From Arenibacter algicola (GTDB lineage Bacteria; Bacteroidota; Bacteroidia; Flavobacteriales; Flavobacteriaceae): a DNA stretch of 64,000 bases. The notes under the pieces were generated by a model. That model was not told the DNA's origin, made no database searches, and saw only the letters and a program-made list of their open reading frames with translations. Shown in pieces: positions 8,781 to 18,295 of the stretch. Position 1 is the first letter of the stretch, and each line of letters opens with the position of its first letter. The stretch spans positions 434,001 to 498,000 of the forward strand of contig NZ_JPOO01000003.1 of the NCBI RefSeq assembly GCF_000733925.1. The letters are read 5' to 3'. Position numbers and translations under genes: made by a program.

Positions 8781-9974
8781 ATGAAATGGAAAATGGGGCC
8801 AGGAGTTTTGGTAGCGGCAGCCTTTATAGGTCCCGGTACCGTTACTGTGTGTTCCATTGCCGGTGTAAAATATGGATATTTACTTCTTTGGGCCCTGTTG
8901 CTGTCCGTATTGGCCACCGTGATATTACAGGAAATGGCTGCGAGATTGGGAATCGTCACCCAAAAGGGATTGGCCCATGTTATAAAAGAAGAGATAGGTG
9001 TCCGCTGGATTAAGATTTTGGTACTGGGCCTTATCTTATCGGCAATCGTTGTAGGTAATGCAGCTTATGAAGGAGGCAATATAGGTGGTGCTTCCTTGGG
9101 ATTAGAGGCTATATTTGGGCAAGAACATCTAAGTTTTTATCCTTGGGTAGTGGGAAGTTTTGCATTTCTACTTCTGTTTTTTGGTAATTATAAGGTTTTG
9201 GAAAAGGTGCTGGTTTCTCTGGTAATGGTCATGAGCATATCCTTCTTATTAACGGCCATAATTACAAAACCGAATATTTCGGCCATATTGCAAGGTCTTA
9301 TTATCCCCAAAACTCCAGATGGAAGTATTTTGACCATTATTGCGCTGGTAGGCACTACGGTAGTACCCTATAATTTATTCCTACATACCTCACTGGTAAG
9401 TGAAAAATGGAAATCCAAGGAGAATTTGAAGGAAGCCCGTAGGGATACCGTCTTATCCATTTTACTGGGAGGTATGGTTTCCATGGCCATAGTGGTTACT
9501 GCAACTGCCATACCGTCCGGCGAAATAAGTAATATTATGGATATGACCAAAGGCCTGGAACCACTTTACGGGGAAAGTGCTAAATATTTTATGGGAATTG
9601 GACTTTTTGCGGCCGGGATAACCTCTGCCATTACGGCACCCTTAGCCGCTGCCTATGTGGCCAGTAGCTGTTTTGGATGGGGCACCACTATGAATAACTT
9701 AGGCTTCAAAATGGTCTGGATGATCATTCTATTGGTAGGTGTCCTGTTTATGTCCGTAGGAATAAAACCTTTGGAGATTATTAAATTTGCCCAGATAACC
9801 AATGGGATGCTATTGCCAATTATCGCTATTTTTCTATTATGGATCGTTAACAGGAAAACAGTCATGCTGGAATATCAAAATACCAAATTTCAAAATATAT
9901 TGGGGATTATCATTATAATTTTGTCCATTATTCTGGGGGCAAAGAGTATATTAACTGTTTTTGGGCTATTTTAA
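8781..9974 (+). CDS. NRAMP-superfamily membrane carrier of the pxp operon
   Basis: The 397-residue protein has about 11 membrane segments and belongs to the NRAMP (Mn2+/Fe2+ transporter) superfamily. The metal-binding helix 1 motif DPGN is not present: the equivalent is AAFIGPGTVT near residue 15. Helix 6 reads VVPYNLFLHTS (about residue 195) where metal transporters have MPHNLYLHS. The two sites that bind the metal are therefore altered, so a plain divalent-metal function is doubtful. Bacillus subtilis has a comparable NRAMP-type gene (ycsG) beside its 5-oxoprolinase genes. From the operon I infer a role in 5-oxoproline or related solute uptake, unproven. Confidence 0.8.
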   Translation: MKWKMGPGVLVAAAFIGPGTVTVCSIAGVKYGYLLLWALLLSVLATVILQEMAARLGIVTQKGLAHVIKEEIGVRWIKILVLGLILSAIVVGNAAYEGGNIGGASLGLEAIFGQEHLSFYPWVVGSFAFLLLFFGNYKVLEKVLVSLVMVMSISFLLTAIITKPNISAILQGLIIPKTPDGSILTIIALVGTTVVPYNLFLHTSLVSEKWKSKENLKEARRDTVLSILLGGMVSMAIVVTATAIPSGEISNIMDMTKGLEPLYGESAKYFMGIGLFAAGITSAITAPLAAAYVASSCFGWGTTMNNLGFKMVWMIILLVGVLFMSVGIKPLEIIKFAQITNGMLLPIIAIFLLWIVNRKTVMLEYQNTKFQNILGIIIIILSIILGAKSILTVFGLF

Positions 9975-9978
9975 GGAT

Positions 9979-10716
9979 ATGATCAATATTGATATAAATT
10001 GTGATATAGGGGAGGGTGTAGACAATGAAGAAGAGCTATTGCCCTTAATTACCTCCTGTAATATTGCCTGTGGTGGCCATGCCGGGGATGCCGATACCAT
10101 GATGAAGGTAGCCTTATTGGCCAAAGAACACAAGGTGCTGATAGGAGCACATCCATCATATCCGGATAGGGCGAATTTTGGAAGAACCAGCATCAAAATG
10201 GCTAAGGATGAGTTAAAAAAAAGTATTCTTGTCCAAATAGAGGATTTGAACGCTGTCCTCATAACTTTAGGTATTTCGCTGAACCATATAAAACCCCATG
10301 GTGCCCTATACAATGACGTGGCCAAGGACAGGGAATTGGCATTGGTGTTTTTGGATAGTATTTCAAAATATAAGAAGGAGGTATTTTTGTTTGTGCCCTA
10401 TGATTCCAAAATAGCGGAGGAGGCTCTGCGTTTGGGATTTCGAATAAAATATGAGGCGTTTGCCGATCGCAATTATAATGAAGACCTCTCCCTAGTGTCC
10501 CGAAAAGACCCTAAGGCCTTGATACAAGAACCCAAAGAAGTTATGGATCATTTGCTCCATATGGTTACAAAAGGTGCGGTTTTGACCCTTTCTGGGAAGG
10601 CCGTAAAAACCCAAGCGGACACCTATTGTATTCACGGGGATTCTCCTTCAACATTGCAAATATTAGTGTATCTTTCCAAACATTTACCAGAAAACCAAAT
10701 CTTAATAAAAAAGTGA
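9979..10716 (+). CDS. pxpA: 5-oxoprolinase subunit A (LamB/YcsF)
   Basis: PxpA works with PxpB and PxpC as the prokaryotic ATP-dependent 5-oxoprolinase, converting 5-oxoproline (pyroglutamate) to glutamate in the cytosol. The LamB/YcsF signature is clear from the N-terminus: DINCDIGEG, then SCNIACGGHAGD and IGAHPSYPDR. The length of 245 residues from the ATG at 9979 is normal. A longer reading from TTG at 9961 would overlap the NRAMP-like gene and is less likely. It starts four bases after that gene and overlaps pxpB, so translation is probably coupled through the operon. Confidence 0.95.
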   Translation: MINIDINCDIGEGVDNEEELLPLITSCNIACGGHAGDADTMMKVALLAKEHKVLIGAHPSYPDRANFGRTSIKMAKDELKKSILVQIEDLNAVLITLGISLNHIKPHGALYNDVAKDRELALVFLDSISKYKKEVFLFVPYDSKIAEEALRLGFRIKYEAFADRNYNEDLSLVSRKDPKALIQEPKEVMDHLLHMVTKGAVLTLSGKAVKTQADTYCIHGDSPSTLQILVYLSKHLPENQILIKK

Positions 10717-11450
10717 GTAGTTTCAAAATTTCTGTAAGGCAATTTGGTGTCCACGCCATATTGGTGGAATGGCCCAATAGGGTGGAAGAATCCATATTGG
10801 ACGAGATTCTCCAATTCATTCAGTACTTAAAAAAAAATCAGCTGGATGAAAAGGAGTGGGAGTTTATTCCTGCCTATAATTCACTTACTTTGATATGTAA
10901 GGACACCGTCCTAGATTTCGATTATTTAAAACCAAAGATAAAGGAGTGGTATGCTATAAAAGGAAAGATAGAACCTGCCACCAGGTATCTTTGGCGATTA
11001 CCAGTATGTTATGATCTTGAATTCGGGCTGGATCTCGAGGAGATTTCCGTGGAATTGGGCCTGTCAGTGGAACGTATCACCGAATTGCACTCAAAGAGTA
11101 TTTATACTGTCTATGGTATCGGATTCTTACCAGGGTTTATGTATTTGGGAGGCGTGCCAGAAGTTCTGGAGGTTCCGCGTAAATCCACCCCCAGACCTAA
11201 AGTACTAAAAGGCTCGGTTGGACTAGCCGCAAAACTAACGGGAATTTACCCCCAGGATTCACCAGGAGGATGGAACATAATTGGGAAATGTCCCGTACCT
11301 ATGTTCGACGTTAAAAAGGAAAATCCCTGTTTTGTCCAAGTGGGGGATAAAATACAATTTTACCCTATTTCAATGGCAGAATACCAATTGCACAAGATTG
11401 AAGGTGAGGTAGGGATTTATAACTTAGAAAAAAAAGTGCTGGATGCTTAA
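10713..11450 (+). CDS. pxpB: 5-oxoprolinase subunit B (KipI-like)
   Basis: This is the KipI / allophanate hydrolase subunit 1-like partner in 5-oxoprolinase. The family block GFLPGFMYLGG followed by PRKSTPRPKV and YPQDSPGGWNIIG is present in order (about residues 135-195). I place the start at GTG 10713, inside the pxpA stop (GTGA overlap). This gives 245-246 residues beginning with the normal SSFKISVRQFG strand. An upstream in-frame TTG at 10626 would extend far into pxpA and adds no homologous sequence. The 3' end overlaps pxpC by eight bases. Confidence 0.92.
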   Translation: MSSFKISVRQFGVHAILVEWPNRVEESILDEILQFIQYLKKNQLDEKEWEFIPAYNSLTLICKDTVLDFDYLKPKIKEWYAIKGKIEPATRYLWRLPVCYDLEFGLDLEEISVELGLSVERITELHSKSIYTVYGIGFLPGFMYLGGVPEVLEVPRKSTPRPKVLKGSVGLAAKLTGIYPQDSPGGWNIIGKCPVPMFDVKKENPCFVQVGDKIQFYPISMAEYQLHKIEGEVGIYNLEKKVLDA

Positions 11451-12282
11451 CATTATAAAATCGGGCTTTTTCACCACAGTTCAGGATACCGGTAGATTTG
11501 GGTACAGGGATAAAGGTGTTCCAGTTTCAGGAGTTATGGACTCATTCTCTGTCTCCAAGGTAAATACTTTGCTGGAAAACGACGAAAACAGTGCCGTATT
11601 GGAAATAACCATGACCGGACCAACATTGGAATTTGAACAAGATACCTATATTGTTTTGGGAGGGGCGGAAATGTCGGTAACTCTTAACGATATTACCATA
11701 GAAAACTACAAAGTCTATAAAGTAAATGCAGGTGACATCTTAACCTATGGCAAATTATTAAAAGGATTCAGGGCGTATTTGGGGATTAAGGACGGATTCA
11801 ACACTGCATCGGTATTGGGAAGTAGATCCTATTATAAACCAATTACGGAGAGGGATTCCATTAAGAAAATGTCCAGTCTTCCGTATACCGAGTGTAAACT
11901 GTTCAGTCCCAAAATTTCGAAACTTAAAGTAGACTCCGTTTTGGACAAAACCGAATTGGAAGTATATAAGGGCCCTGAATATAAGCTATTGACCGATAAA
12001 CAATTGGCCCAATTATTTTACAGGGAATTTACGGTGGCTAATGAGAATAACCGAATGGCATATCAGCTCAATGAGATAATTGAGGGCAATAAAGTATCCA
12101 TGTTAACCTCGGCAACCCTGCCTGGAACTATACAACTGACTCCTGCTGGAAAATTGATCATTTTAATGAAAGATGGTCAGACCACAGGTGGCTATCCAAG
12201 AATATTACAGTTGTCGGACATGGCCATGTCCATTTTGGCGCAAAAAAGATCTGGAAACCATATTAGTTTTAAACTAAGGTAG
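11443..12282 (+). CDS. pxpC: 5-oxoprolinase subunit C (KipA-like)
   Basis: The 279-residue protein is the KipA / allophanate hydrolase subunit 2-like component of 5-oxoprolinase. It opens with the family strand IIKSGFFTTVQDTGRFGYRD and GVPVSGVMDSFS, and has the late motif AGKLIILMKDGQTTGGYPR. It is somewhat shorter than many KipA homologues (about 300-330) but all recognisable blocks are there. It overlaps pxpB by eight bases and closes the operon; the branched-chain amino acid leader region begins about 50 bases later. Confidence 0.92.
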   Translation: MLNIIKSGFFTTVQDTGRFGYRDKGVPVSGVMDSFSVSKVNTLLENDENSAVLEITMTGPTLEFEQDTYIVLGGAEMSVTLNDITIENYKVYKVNAGDILTYGKLLKGFRAYLGIKDGFNTASVLGSRSYYKPITERDSIKKMSSLPYTECKLFSPKISKLKVDSVLDKTELEVYKGPEYKLLTDKQLAQLFYREFTVANENNRMAYQLNEIIEGNKVSMLTSATLPGTIQLTPAGKLIILMKDGQTTGGYPRILQLSDMAMSILAQKRSGNHISFKLR

Positions 12283-12336
12283 GCGACGGAAATTTATTTC
12301 TTTGTCAATTAAATTTTAATACTTAATTTTACAGTA

Positions 12337-12384
12337 ATGAAAATAAATAGAAGCATAATCAAATTGGTCATTATCGTCCCATAA
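12337..12384 (+). CDS. Ile/Val/Leu-rich attenuation leader peptide of the ilv operon
   Basis: A 15-codon ORF encodes MKINRSIIKLVIIVP. Eight of fifteen residues are the end products of the downstream operon (five Ile, two Val, one Leu), concentrated in LVIIV immediately before the stop. The last codons and the TAA form the 5' side of a hairpin (12373-12394), and an intrinsic terminator follows at 12412-12453. This is the layout of a classical ribosome-mediated attenuator. The codon choice (ATA, ATC, ATC, ATT, GTC, TTG) is mixed. No Shine-Dalgarno sequence is visible, as usual for the phylum. The regulatory role is inferred from sequence alone. Confidence 0.8.
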   Translation: MKINRSIIKLVIIVP

Positions 12385-12453
12385 CTGGGATGATACGGAT
12401 TTCTATTTATTAAAAAGCCTGTATCAGATATATTTGATACAGGCTTTTTTTTT
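12373..12453 (+). promoter_or_regulatory. Mutually exclusive attenuator hairpins of the ilv operon
   Basis: Three alternative pairings can be drawn. Pause hairpin 1:2: ATCGTCCCA (12373-12381) pairs with TGGGATGAT (12386-12394), nine pairs with one G-U and the leader stop in the TAAC loop. Antiterminator 2:3: TGATACGG (12391-12398) pairs with CTGTATCA (12419-12426), eight pairs with one G-U. Terminator 3:4: 12412-12426 pairs with 12435-12449. Segment 12391-12394 is shared by 1:2 and 2:3, and 12419-12426 by 2:3 and 3:4. Stalling on the Ile/Val codons would free 2:3 and allow readthrough; completion or no translation would favour termination. Confidence 0.75.
12412..12453 (+). terminator. Intrinsic terminator in the ilv leader
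   Basis: A perfect 15-bp stem (AAAAAGCCTGTATCA with TGATACAGGCTTTTT) closes an 8-base loop and runs into a 9-T tract ending at 12453. It lies 255 bases before ilvD, on the coding strand, and shares its 5' arm with the antiterminator. It would also stop readthrough from pxpC. Confidence 0.88.
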
Positions 12454-12650
12454 AGGTTTAGCAGAACTAAAGTTAGGAATTAAGTTCTTTATTAAGTCAC
12501 CACCCAAAGGTTTATCAAAGAATAAAAACCTACTGAATATGATATGGTTTATGTATATAAACACCTGATTATTAGATGGTTAAAATTAAATCGTTATTAT
12601 TGAATTTAAATCAAACTTTTATGTTAAAAATCTAAGGGTTTTTAAACTTT

Positions 12651-12658
12651 TATCTTTG
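12651..12658 (+). promoter_or_regulatory. Candidate internal promoter -7 element before ilvD
   Basis: TATCTTTG fits TAnnTTTG and lies 50 bases before the ilvD ATG, downstream of the attenuator. If used, it would give basal ilv transcription that bypasses attenuation. No clear -33 TTG is visible at the expected spacing. Confidence 0.35.
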
Positions 12659-12708
12659 GTAGTCGTAGTTTATATAGAATAGTATTAAAATACAAAGTAT
12701 ACAAATTA

Positions 12709-14385
12709 ATGGAATTAAATAAATTTAGCAAAAACGTTACCCAGGACCCCACACAACCTGCCGCACAGGCTATGTTATACGCCATAGGACTGGAAGAAGA
12801 AGATCTAAAAAAACCTTTGATCGGAATCGGTAGTACAGGTTATGAGGGCAATCCTTGTAACATGCACTTAAATGATCTGGCTCAAGAAGTAAAATTGGGA
12901 ACCGAAAAAGGGGGCTTGGTTGGACTTGTGTTCAATACTATAGGTGTCAGTGATGGTATTTCAATGGGTACTTATGGTATGAGATACTCATTGCCTTCTA
13001 GGGATATTATTGCGGATTCTATGGAAACTGTGGTACAAGCTATGAACTATGACGGACTTGTAACTGTTGTAGGTTGCGACAAAAATATGCCTGGAGCCCT
13101 TATGGCCATGATAAGATTAAACAGACCTTCTGTTTTGGTTTATGGTGGTACAATTGCCTCTGGCTGTTTTAAGGACAAAAAATTGGACATTGTTTCGGCC
13201 TTTGAGGCTTGGGGCGAAAAGGTAGCCGGAACCATGAACGAGGAGGATTACAAAGGAGTAATTCAGAACGCATGCCCGGGAGCAGGTGCCTGTGGTGGTA
13301 TGTACACCGCCAATACCATGGCTTCCGCTATTGAAGCTTTGGGAATGGCCTTGCCTTACAATTCTTCAAACCCAGCTATTGGTAAGGAAAAGAAACAAGA
13401 TGCCATTAGCGCTGGTTTTGCATTAAGGCATCTATTGGAAAACGATATAAAGCCCAGCGATATCATTACAAGAAAATCTTTTGAAAATGCAGTGCGCTTG
13501 CTTACCCTCTTAGGAGGATCCACCAACGCCGTACTACACTTTTTGGCCATAGCAAAAGCAGCAAATGTTGATTTTACTTTGGACGACTTTCAGAAAATTA
13601 GTGATAGCACCCCGTTCTTGGCAGATTTGAAACCTAGTGGCAAATACCTAATGGAAGATCTACATCGTGTTGGTGGTACCCCTGCAGTGATGAAATTTAT
13701 GTTGGAAAACGGTATGTTACACGGCGATTGTATGACCATAACCGGTAAAACCGTTGCCGAAAACCTTGCAGAGGTTCCAAGTTTAAAAGAAGGCCAGCAG
13801 ATTATTAAACCGTTGAACGCTCCGATCAAGGAATCAGGACATTTAAGAATCCTTTACGGGAATCTTGCAGAAGACGGTGCCGTAGCTAAGATTACAGGTA
13901 AAGAAGGATTGCACTTTACCGGTCCCGCAAAAGTTTTTGATGATGAGTTTTTGGCAAATGCCGGTATTGGCAAAGGATTGGTGAAAAAAGGAGACGTTGT
14001 GGTTATTAGGTATGAGGGGCCAAAAGGTGGTCCGGGAATGCCAGAGATGTTGAAACCTACTGCTGCCATTATGGGGGCCGGACTAGGGAAGGACGTAGCC
14101 TTGATTACAGATGGTCGCTTTTCGGGGGGTACACACGGCTTTGTTGTTGGTCACGTATGCCCAGAAGCCCAAGATGGTGGAACTATCGCCCTCTTGCAAG
14201 ATGGGGATGTCATCACTATTGATGCCGAAAAAAATAGTATCTCAGTGGCCTTGTCAGAAGAAGAGATTAAAACGCGTAGGGCAAACTGGGTTCAACCGCC
14301 CCTAAAGGTTAAAAAAGGAAGTCTTTACAAATATGCGAAAACGGTATCCTCGGCCTCACAAGGTTGCGTAACCGATGAAATATAA
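12709..14385 (+). CDS. ilvD: Dihydroxy-acid dehydratase
   Basis: IlvD dehydrates dihydroxyisovalerate and dihydroxymethylvalerate to the keto acids of valine and isoleucine, in the cytosol. The 558-residue length is standard. The Fe-S cluster cysteines are visible as Cys50 (GNPCNMH), Cys123 (VGCDKNMPG) and Cys195 ([14 protein letters not shown]). The C-terminal [14 protein letters not shown] block is intact. It is the first gene of ilvDBNCA and is preceded by the attenuator. Start is the ATG after a TATACAAATTA stretch. Confidence 0.97.
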   Translation: MELNKFSKNVTQDPTQPAAQAMLYAIGLEEEDLKKPLIGIGSTGYEGNPCNMHLNDLAQEVKLGTEKGGLVGLVFNTIGVSDGISMGTYGMRYSLPSRDIIADSMETVVQAMNYDGLVTVVGCDKNMPGALMAMIRLNRPSVLVYGGTIASGCFKDKKLDIVSAFEAWGEKVAGTMNEEDYKGVIQNACPGAGACGGMYTANTMASAIEALGMALPYNSSNPAIGKEKKQDAISAGFALRHLLENDIKPSDIITRKSFENAVRLLTLLGGSTNAVLHFLAIAKAANVDFTLDDFQKISDSTPFLADLKPSGKYLMEDLHRVGGTPAVMKFMLENGMLHGDCMTITGKTVAENLAEVPSLKEGQQIIKPLNAPIKESGHLRILYGNLAEDGAVAKITGKEGLHFTGPAKVFDDEFLANAGIGKGLVKKGDVVVIRYEGPKGGPGMPEMLKPTAAIMGAGLGKDVALITDGRFSGGTHGFVVGHVCPEAQDGGTIALLQDGDVITIDAEKNSISVALSEEEIKTRRANWVQPPLKVKKGSLYKYAKTVSSASQGCVTDEI

Positions 14386-14433
14386 TATTAAAGGGGTTTA
14401 CACCCAGTATGTTAACCGATTAGGTCTACAATT

Positions 14434-16167
14434 ATGGAAACATTGAAAAAGGAAAAAACAGCATCAACTAAGCAGATCACGAAGAGAATAAGTGGTGCGG
14501 AGGCTATAATCCATTGCCTATTGGCTGAGGGTGTAGACTTGATTTATGGATATCCTGGCGGAGCCATAATGCCACTGTATGATGAATTATACAAGTTTCA
14601 GGATAAACTTACCCATATTCTAACAAGACATGAGCAGGGAGCAACCCACGCTGCACAGGGCTATGCCAGAGTAACCGGAAAAGTTGGTGTAGCAGTGGCC
14701 ACCTCAGGCCCAGGGGCTACCAATTTGATTACCGGTATTGCCGACGCCCAGATAGATTCTACACCCATGGTCTGCATTACAGGCCAGGTAGCTAGACATT
14801 TGTTGGGTTCCGATGCTTTTCAGGAAACCGATATTATCGGAATTTCCACACCTGTAACCAAATGGAACTGTCAGGTTACCAAAGCTTCTGAAATTCCTGA
14901 AGTCTTGGCCAAGGCGTTCTATATTGCCAGATCGGGCAGGCCAGGACCCGTATTGGTGGATATTACCAAAAATGCACAAATTGATGAGTTCGACTTTTCA
15001 TACGAGCATTGTGCCGGGGTACGTAGTTACAACCCTTACCCTAAACCAGACATAAAGGCCATTGAGGAAGCGGCCAATTTAATCAACGCTGCCAAGAAAC
15101 CTTTTATAGTTTTTGGACAGGGAGTAATTTTAGGAGAAGCCGAGGAACAACTAAAAACCTTGGTCGAGAAGGCTGGTATTCCTGCTGCTTGGACCATACT
15201 TGGACTTTCGGCCATGGATACGGAACATCCATTAAATGTTGGAATGGTAGGGATGCACGGTAATTACGGACCCAATTTATTGACCAATGAGTGCGATGTA
15301 CTCATTGCCATAGGTATGCGCTTTGACGATAGGGTAACCGGAAGTTTGGACACCTACGCCAAACAGGCAAAAATTATCCATTTCGATATAGATCCGGCCG
15401 AAATAAATAAAAACGTTAAGGCAGATGTAGCCGTATTGGGCGATTCCAAGGTTACCTTGGACCTATTGCTGCCAATGATCAAGACCAACACTCATGAATC
15501 TTGGCACAATGAGTTTAAGAAAAAATATGAGATAGAGTTTGACCAGATCATTAAAAATGATGTTTATCCTACCAAGGACAGACTTACCATGGCAGAAGTT
15601 ATTGAGGAAATCAATATAGCCAGTGGTCATAAAGCCATAATAGTTTCGGACGTTGGGCAGCATCAAATGATTGCCTGTAGATACGCTAAATTTAAACAGA
15701 CCAAAAGTAATGTTACCTCAGGTGGACTGGGAACTATGGGCTTCGCCTTACCAGCGGCTATCGGAGCCAAAATGGGAGCAATGGATAGGGAAGTAGTTGC
15801 CATTATTGGTGATGGCGGATACCAAATGACCATTCAGGAATTGGGGACTATCTTCCAGAACAAGACCCCTGTTAAGATAGTCGTACTAAATAACGATCAT
15901 TTGGGAATGGTACGCCAATGGCAGGAACTTTTCTTTGAAAGTAGATATGCCTCTACCGTCATGGTAAATCCTGACTTTGTAAAAATTGCGGAAGGTTACC
16001 ATATTCAATCAAAGCGCATAAGCGAGAGAAAGGATTTAAAGGCTACCATTAAAGAAATGTTGGCCTCCAAGGATGCTTACTTCTTGGAAGTTAAAGTAGA
16101 AAAAGAGGACAATGTTTTTCCTATGATTCCTTCTGGGGCATCAGTATCGGATATACGTTTGAAATAA
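14434..16167 (+). CDS. ilvB: Acetolactate synthase, large catalytic subunit
   Basis: IlvB is the thiamine-diphosphate enzyme that joins pyruvate with pyruvate or 2-oxobutyrate, the first common step of branched-chain synthesis. Glu67 in RHEQGATHAAQGYAR is the conserved ThDP-activating Glu. The metal/ThDP motif GDGGYQMTIQEL begins near residue 459 and ends in VVLNN. The FAD/middle domain lies between. The length of 577 residues is normal. It sits 48 bases after ilvD and 41 before ilvN, consistent with one operon. Confidence 0.96.
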   Translation: METLKKEKTASTKQITKRISGAEAIIHCLLAEGVDLIYGYPGGAIMPLYDELYKFQDKLTHILTRHEQGATHAAQGYARVTGKVGVAVATSGPGATNLITGIADAQIDSTPMVCITGQVARHLLGSDAFQETDIIGISTPVTKWNCQVTKASEIPEVLAKAFYIARSGRPGPVLVDITKNAQIDEFDFSYEHCAGVRSYNPYPKPDIKAIEEAANLINAAKKPFIVFGQGVILGEAEEQLKTLVEKAGIPAAWTILGLSAMDTEHPLNVGMVGMHGNYGPNLLTNECDVLIAIGMRFDDRVTGSLDTYAKQAKIIHFDIDPAEINKNVKADVAVLGDSKVTLDLLLPMIKTNTHESWHNEFKKKYEIEFDQIIKNDVYPTKDRLTMAEVIEEINIASGHKAIIVSDVGQHQMIACRYAKFKQTKSNVTSGGLGTMGFALPAAIGAKMGAMDREVVAIIGDGGYQMTIQELGTIFQNKTPVKIVVLNNDHLGMVRQWQELFFESRYASTVMVNPDFVKIAEGYHIQSKRISERKDLKATIKEMLASKDAYFLEVKVEKEDNVFPMIPSGASVSDIRLK

Positions 16168-16208
16168 AATAATTATTAATTAAAAATACCCATAACTTCA
16201 TATTTTTG

Positions 16209-16754
16209 ATGGAGGATTGGGATAAGGAGATGGAAAAAAAATGGTTTACAATTTCAGTATACTCCGAGAACAGCGTTGGACTACTGAACAGAATATCAGG
16301 GATATTTTTAAAACGTCACATAAACATTGAGAGTCTAAATGTTTCAAAATCGGAAATAGACCACGTTTCAAAATTCACCATTGTGGTATACACTACAGAA
16401 GATTGGGTGCGTAATATTGTGGGACAGGTGGAAAAGCAAATTGAGGTAATCAAAGCTTTCTATCATACCGATGAAGAAACCATATATCAGGAGTCGGCAT
16501 TATTCAAAGTGGCTTCCACCTTATTGTTCGATGAGCGAAATATCCAAAATATTATAAAGGATAGTAATTCCCAAATTGTTACGGTGTCACGAGATTTCTT
16601 TGTTTTGGCAAAGACCGGAAGAAGAAATGAAATTGATGACATGTACCAACAACTGAAGCCCTATGGCATTATGCAATTTGTGCGTTCCGGAAGAATTGCG
16701 GTTACAAAATCCGAAATGAAAATTTCATCATTATTAAAAGAGTTTAATCAATAA
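16209..16754 (+). CDS. ilvN: Acetolactate synthase, small regulatory subunit
   Basis: The small subunit binds valine and controls IlvB. The N-terminal ACT domain is clear: FTISVYSENSVGLLNRISGIF, followed by the IESLNVSKSEI stretch. A second, C-terminal ACT-like region ends with GIMQFVRSGRIAVTK. I use ATG 16209 (181 residues); an in-frame ATG at 16230, giving MEKKWFTISVY, is equally plausible and matches the usual N-terminus better. It lies between ilvB and ilvC in the operon. Confidence 0.94.
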   Translation: MEDWDKEMEKKWFTISVYSENSVGLLNRISGIFLKRHINIESLNVSKSEIDHVSKFTIVVYTTEDWVRNIVGQVEKQIEVIKAFYHTDEETIYQESALFKVASTLLFDERNIQNIIKDSNSQIVTVSRDFFVLAKTGRRNEIDDMYQQLKPYGIMQFVRSGRIAVTKSEMKISSLLKEFNQ

Positions 16755-16800
16755 ATAATCAACCCCGAGACAGATCGGGAAATAAAATCGAGTTTAAAAA

Positions 16801-18276
16801 ATGGCAAATTACTTTAATACACTATCATTAAGGGAACAACTTACTCAATTAGGGAAATGTAGATTTATGGATTCTACGGAATTTTCTGATGGTGTATCCG
16901 CTTTAAAAGGGAAGAAAATTGTAATCGTAGGTTGTGGTGCCCAAGGTCTTAACCAAGGTCTAAATATGCGCGATTCCGGATTGGACATTTCATATGCCTT
17001 AAGAGGTGCGGCTATAAAGGAAAAAAGACAGTCTTTTATAAACGCAAGTGAAAATGGCTTTAACGTAGGCACCTACGAGGAACTTATTCCAACAGCCGAT
17101 GTAGTTATCAACTTAACTCCGGACAAACAACACACCAGTGTGGTTTCTACAGTTATGCCCCTAATGAAAAAAGGAGCTACATTATCCTACTCGCACGGTT
17201 TTAATATTGTAGAGGAAGGTATGCAGATCCGTGAAGACTTAACCGTTATTATGGTGGCACCAAAATGCCCAGGATCTGAAGTACGTGAAGAATACAAAAG
17301 AGGCTTTGGTGTTCCTACCCTTATTGCTGTACACCCGGACAACGACCCTCAAGATAAAGGATTGGCCCAGGCAAAAGCCTATGCAGTTGCCACTGGCGGA
17401 CATAAGGCCGGTGTTTTGGAATCATCCTTTGTTGCTGAAGTAAAATCCGATTTAATGGGTGAGCAGACCATACTTTGTGGCTTGCTGCAAACAGGTTCTA
17501 TTCTTTGTTTTGATAAAATGATTGAAAAGGGAATCGACGCTGGATATGCTTCCAAGTTGATTCAGTACGGATGGGAAACCATTACAGAAGGTCTTAAATA
17601 TGGCGGTATCACCCATATGATGGATCGTTTGTCCAACCCTGCAAAGATCAAGGCTTTTGAACTTTCAGAAGAATTAAAAGATATAATGCGTCCTCTTTTC
17701 CATAAGCATATGGACGACATCATGAGCGGCCATTTTTCAAAAACTATGATGGAAGACTGGGCCAATGATGATAAAAACCTATTGACCTGGAGAGCAGCAA
17801 CCGGAGAGACCGCTTTCGAAAAAACTCCAGCTGGATCAATGAAAATTTCTGAACAGGAATTTTATGACCACGGTGTACTAATGGTGGCTATGGTAAGAGC
17901 AGGTGTAGAACTGGCTTTTGAATCCATGACCGAATCGGGAATTATTGCCGAATCCGCTTACTACGAGTCATTACATGAAACTCCATTGATAGCCAATACC
18001 ATTGCTAGAAAAAAATTGTTTGAAATGAACAGGGTTATATCCGACACAGCTGAATACGGCTGCTATTTGTTTGATCACGCCTGTAAGCCTCTATTGGCCG
18101 ATTTCATGAAAACAATAGATACAGATGTCATAGGAAAACATTTTGCCGACCAAAAACATCTAAGTGTGGACAACGCAAAACTAATTGCTGTAAACAAAGC
18201 TTTACGCGAGCATCCCGTAGAGATTGTAGGAGCAAGGTTGCGTGCATCCATGACCGCTATGAAACCTATAGTATAA
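16801..18276 (+). CDS. ilvC: Ketol-acid reductoisomerase, class II
   Basis: IlvC isomerises and reduces acetolactate or acetohydroxybutyrate with NADPH and Mg2+. At 491 residues this is the long class II form found in enteric bacteria and Bacteroidetes, with a duplicated C-terminal knotted domain. The nucleotide-binding motif is [13 protein letters not shown] (about residue 43), with basic residues [13 protein letters not shown] after the second strand as expected for NADPH. The catalytic [11 protein letters not shown] segment is intact. It follows ilvN by 46 bases. A strong hairpin follows it before ilvA. Confidence 0.96.
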   Translation: MANYFNTLSLREQLTQLGKCRFMDSTEFSDGVSALKGKKIVIVGCGAQGLNQGLNMRDSGLDISYALRGAAIKEKRQSFINASENGFNVGTYEELIPTADVVINLTPDKQHTSVVSTVMPLMKKGATLSYSHGFNIVEEGMQIREDLTVIMVAPKCPGSEVREEYKRGFGVPTLIAVHPDNDPQDKGLAQAKAYAVATGGHKAGVLESSFVAEVKSDLMGEQTILCGLLQTGSILCFDKMIEKGIDAGYASKLIQYGWETITEGLKYGGITHMMDRLSNPAKIKAFELSEELKDIMRPLFHKHMDDIMSGHFSKTMMEDWANDDKNLLTWRAATGETAFEKTPAGSMKISEQEFYDHGVLMVAMVRAGVELAFESMTESGIIAESAYYESLHETPLIANTIARKKLFEMNRVISDTAEYGCYLFDHACKPLLADFMKTIDTDVIGKHFADQKHLSVDNAKLIAVNKALREHPVEIVGARLRASMTAMKPIV

Positions 18277-18295
18277 TTAAACTTAACTAATTATG

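Noticed and set aside
12297..12304. TTTCTTTG as promoter of the ilv leader
   Set aside because: One mismatch to TAnnTTTG and no -33 element; the leader must have a promoter but I could not fix it to this site.
12613..12653. Direct repeat AAACTTTTAT, period 31, before ilvD
   Set aside because: Short and AT-rich; the second copy overlaps the -7 element and the spacing gives no clear binding-site pattern.
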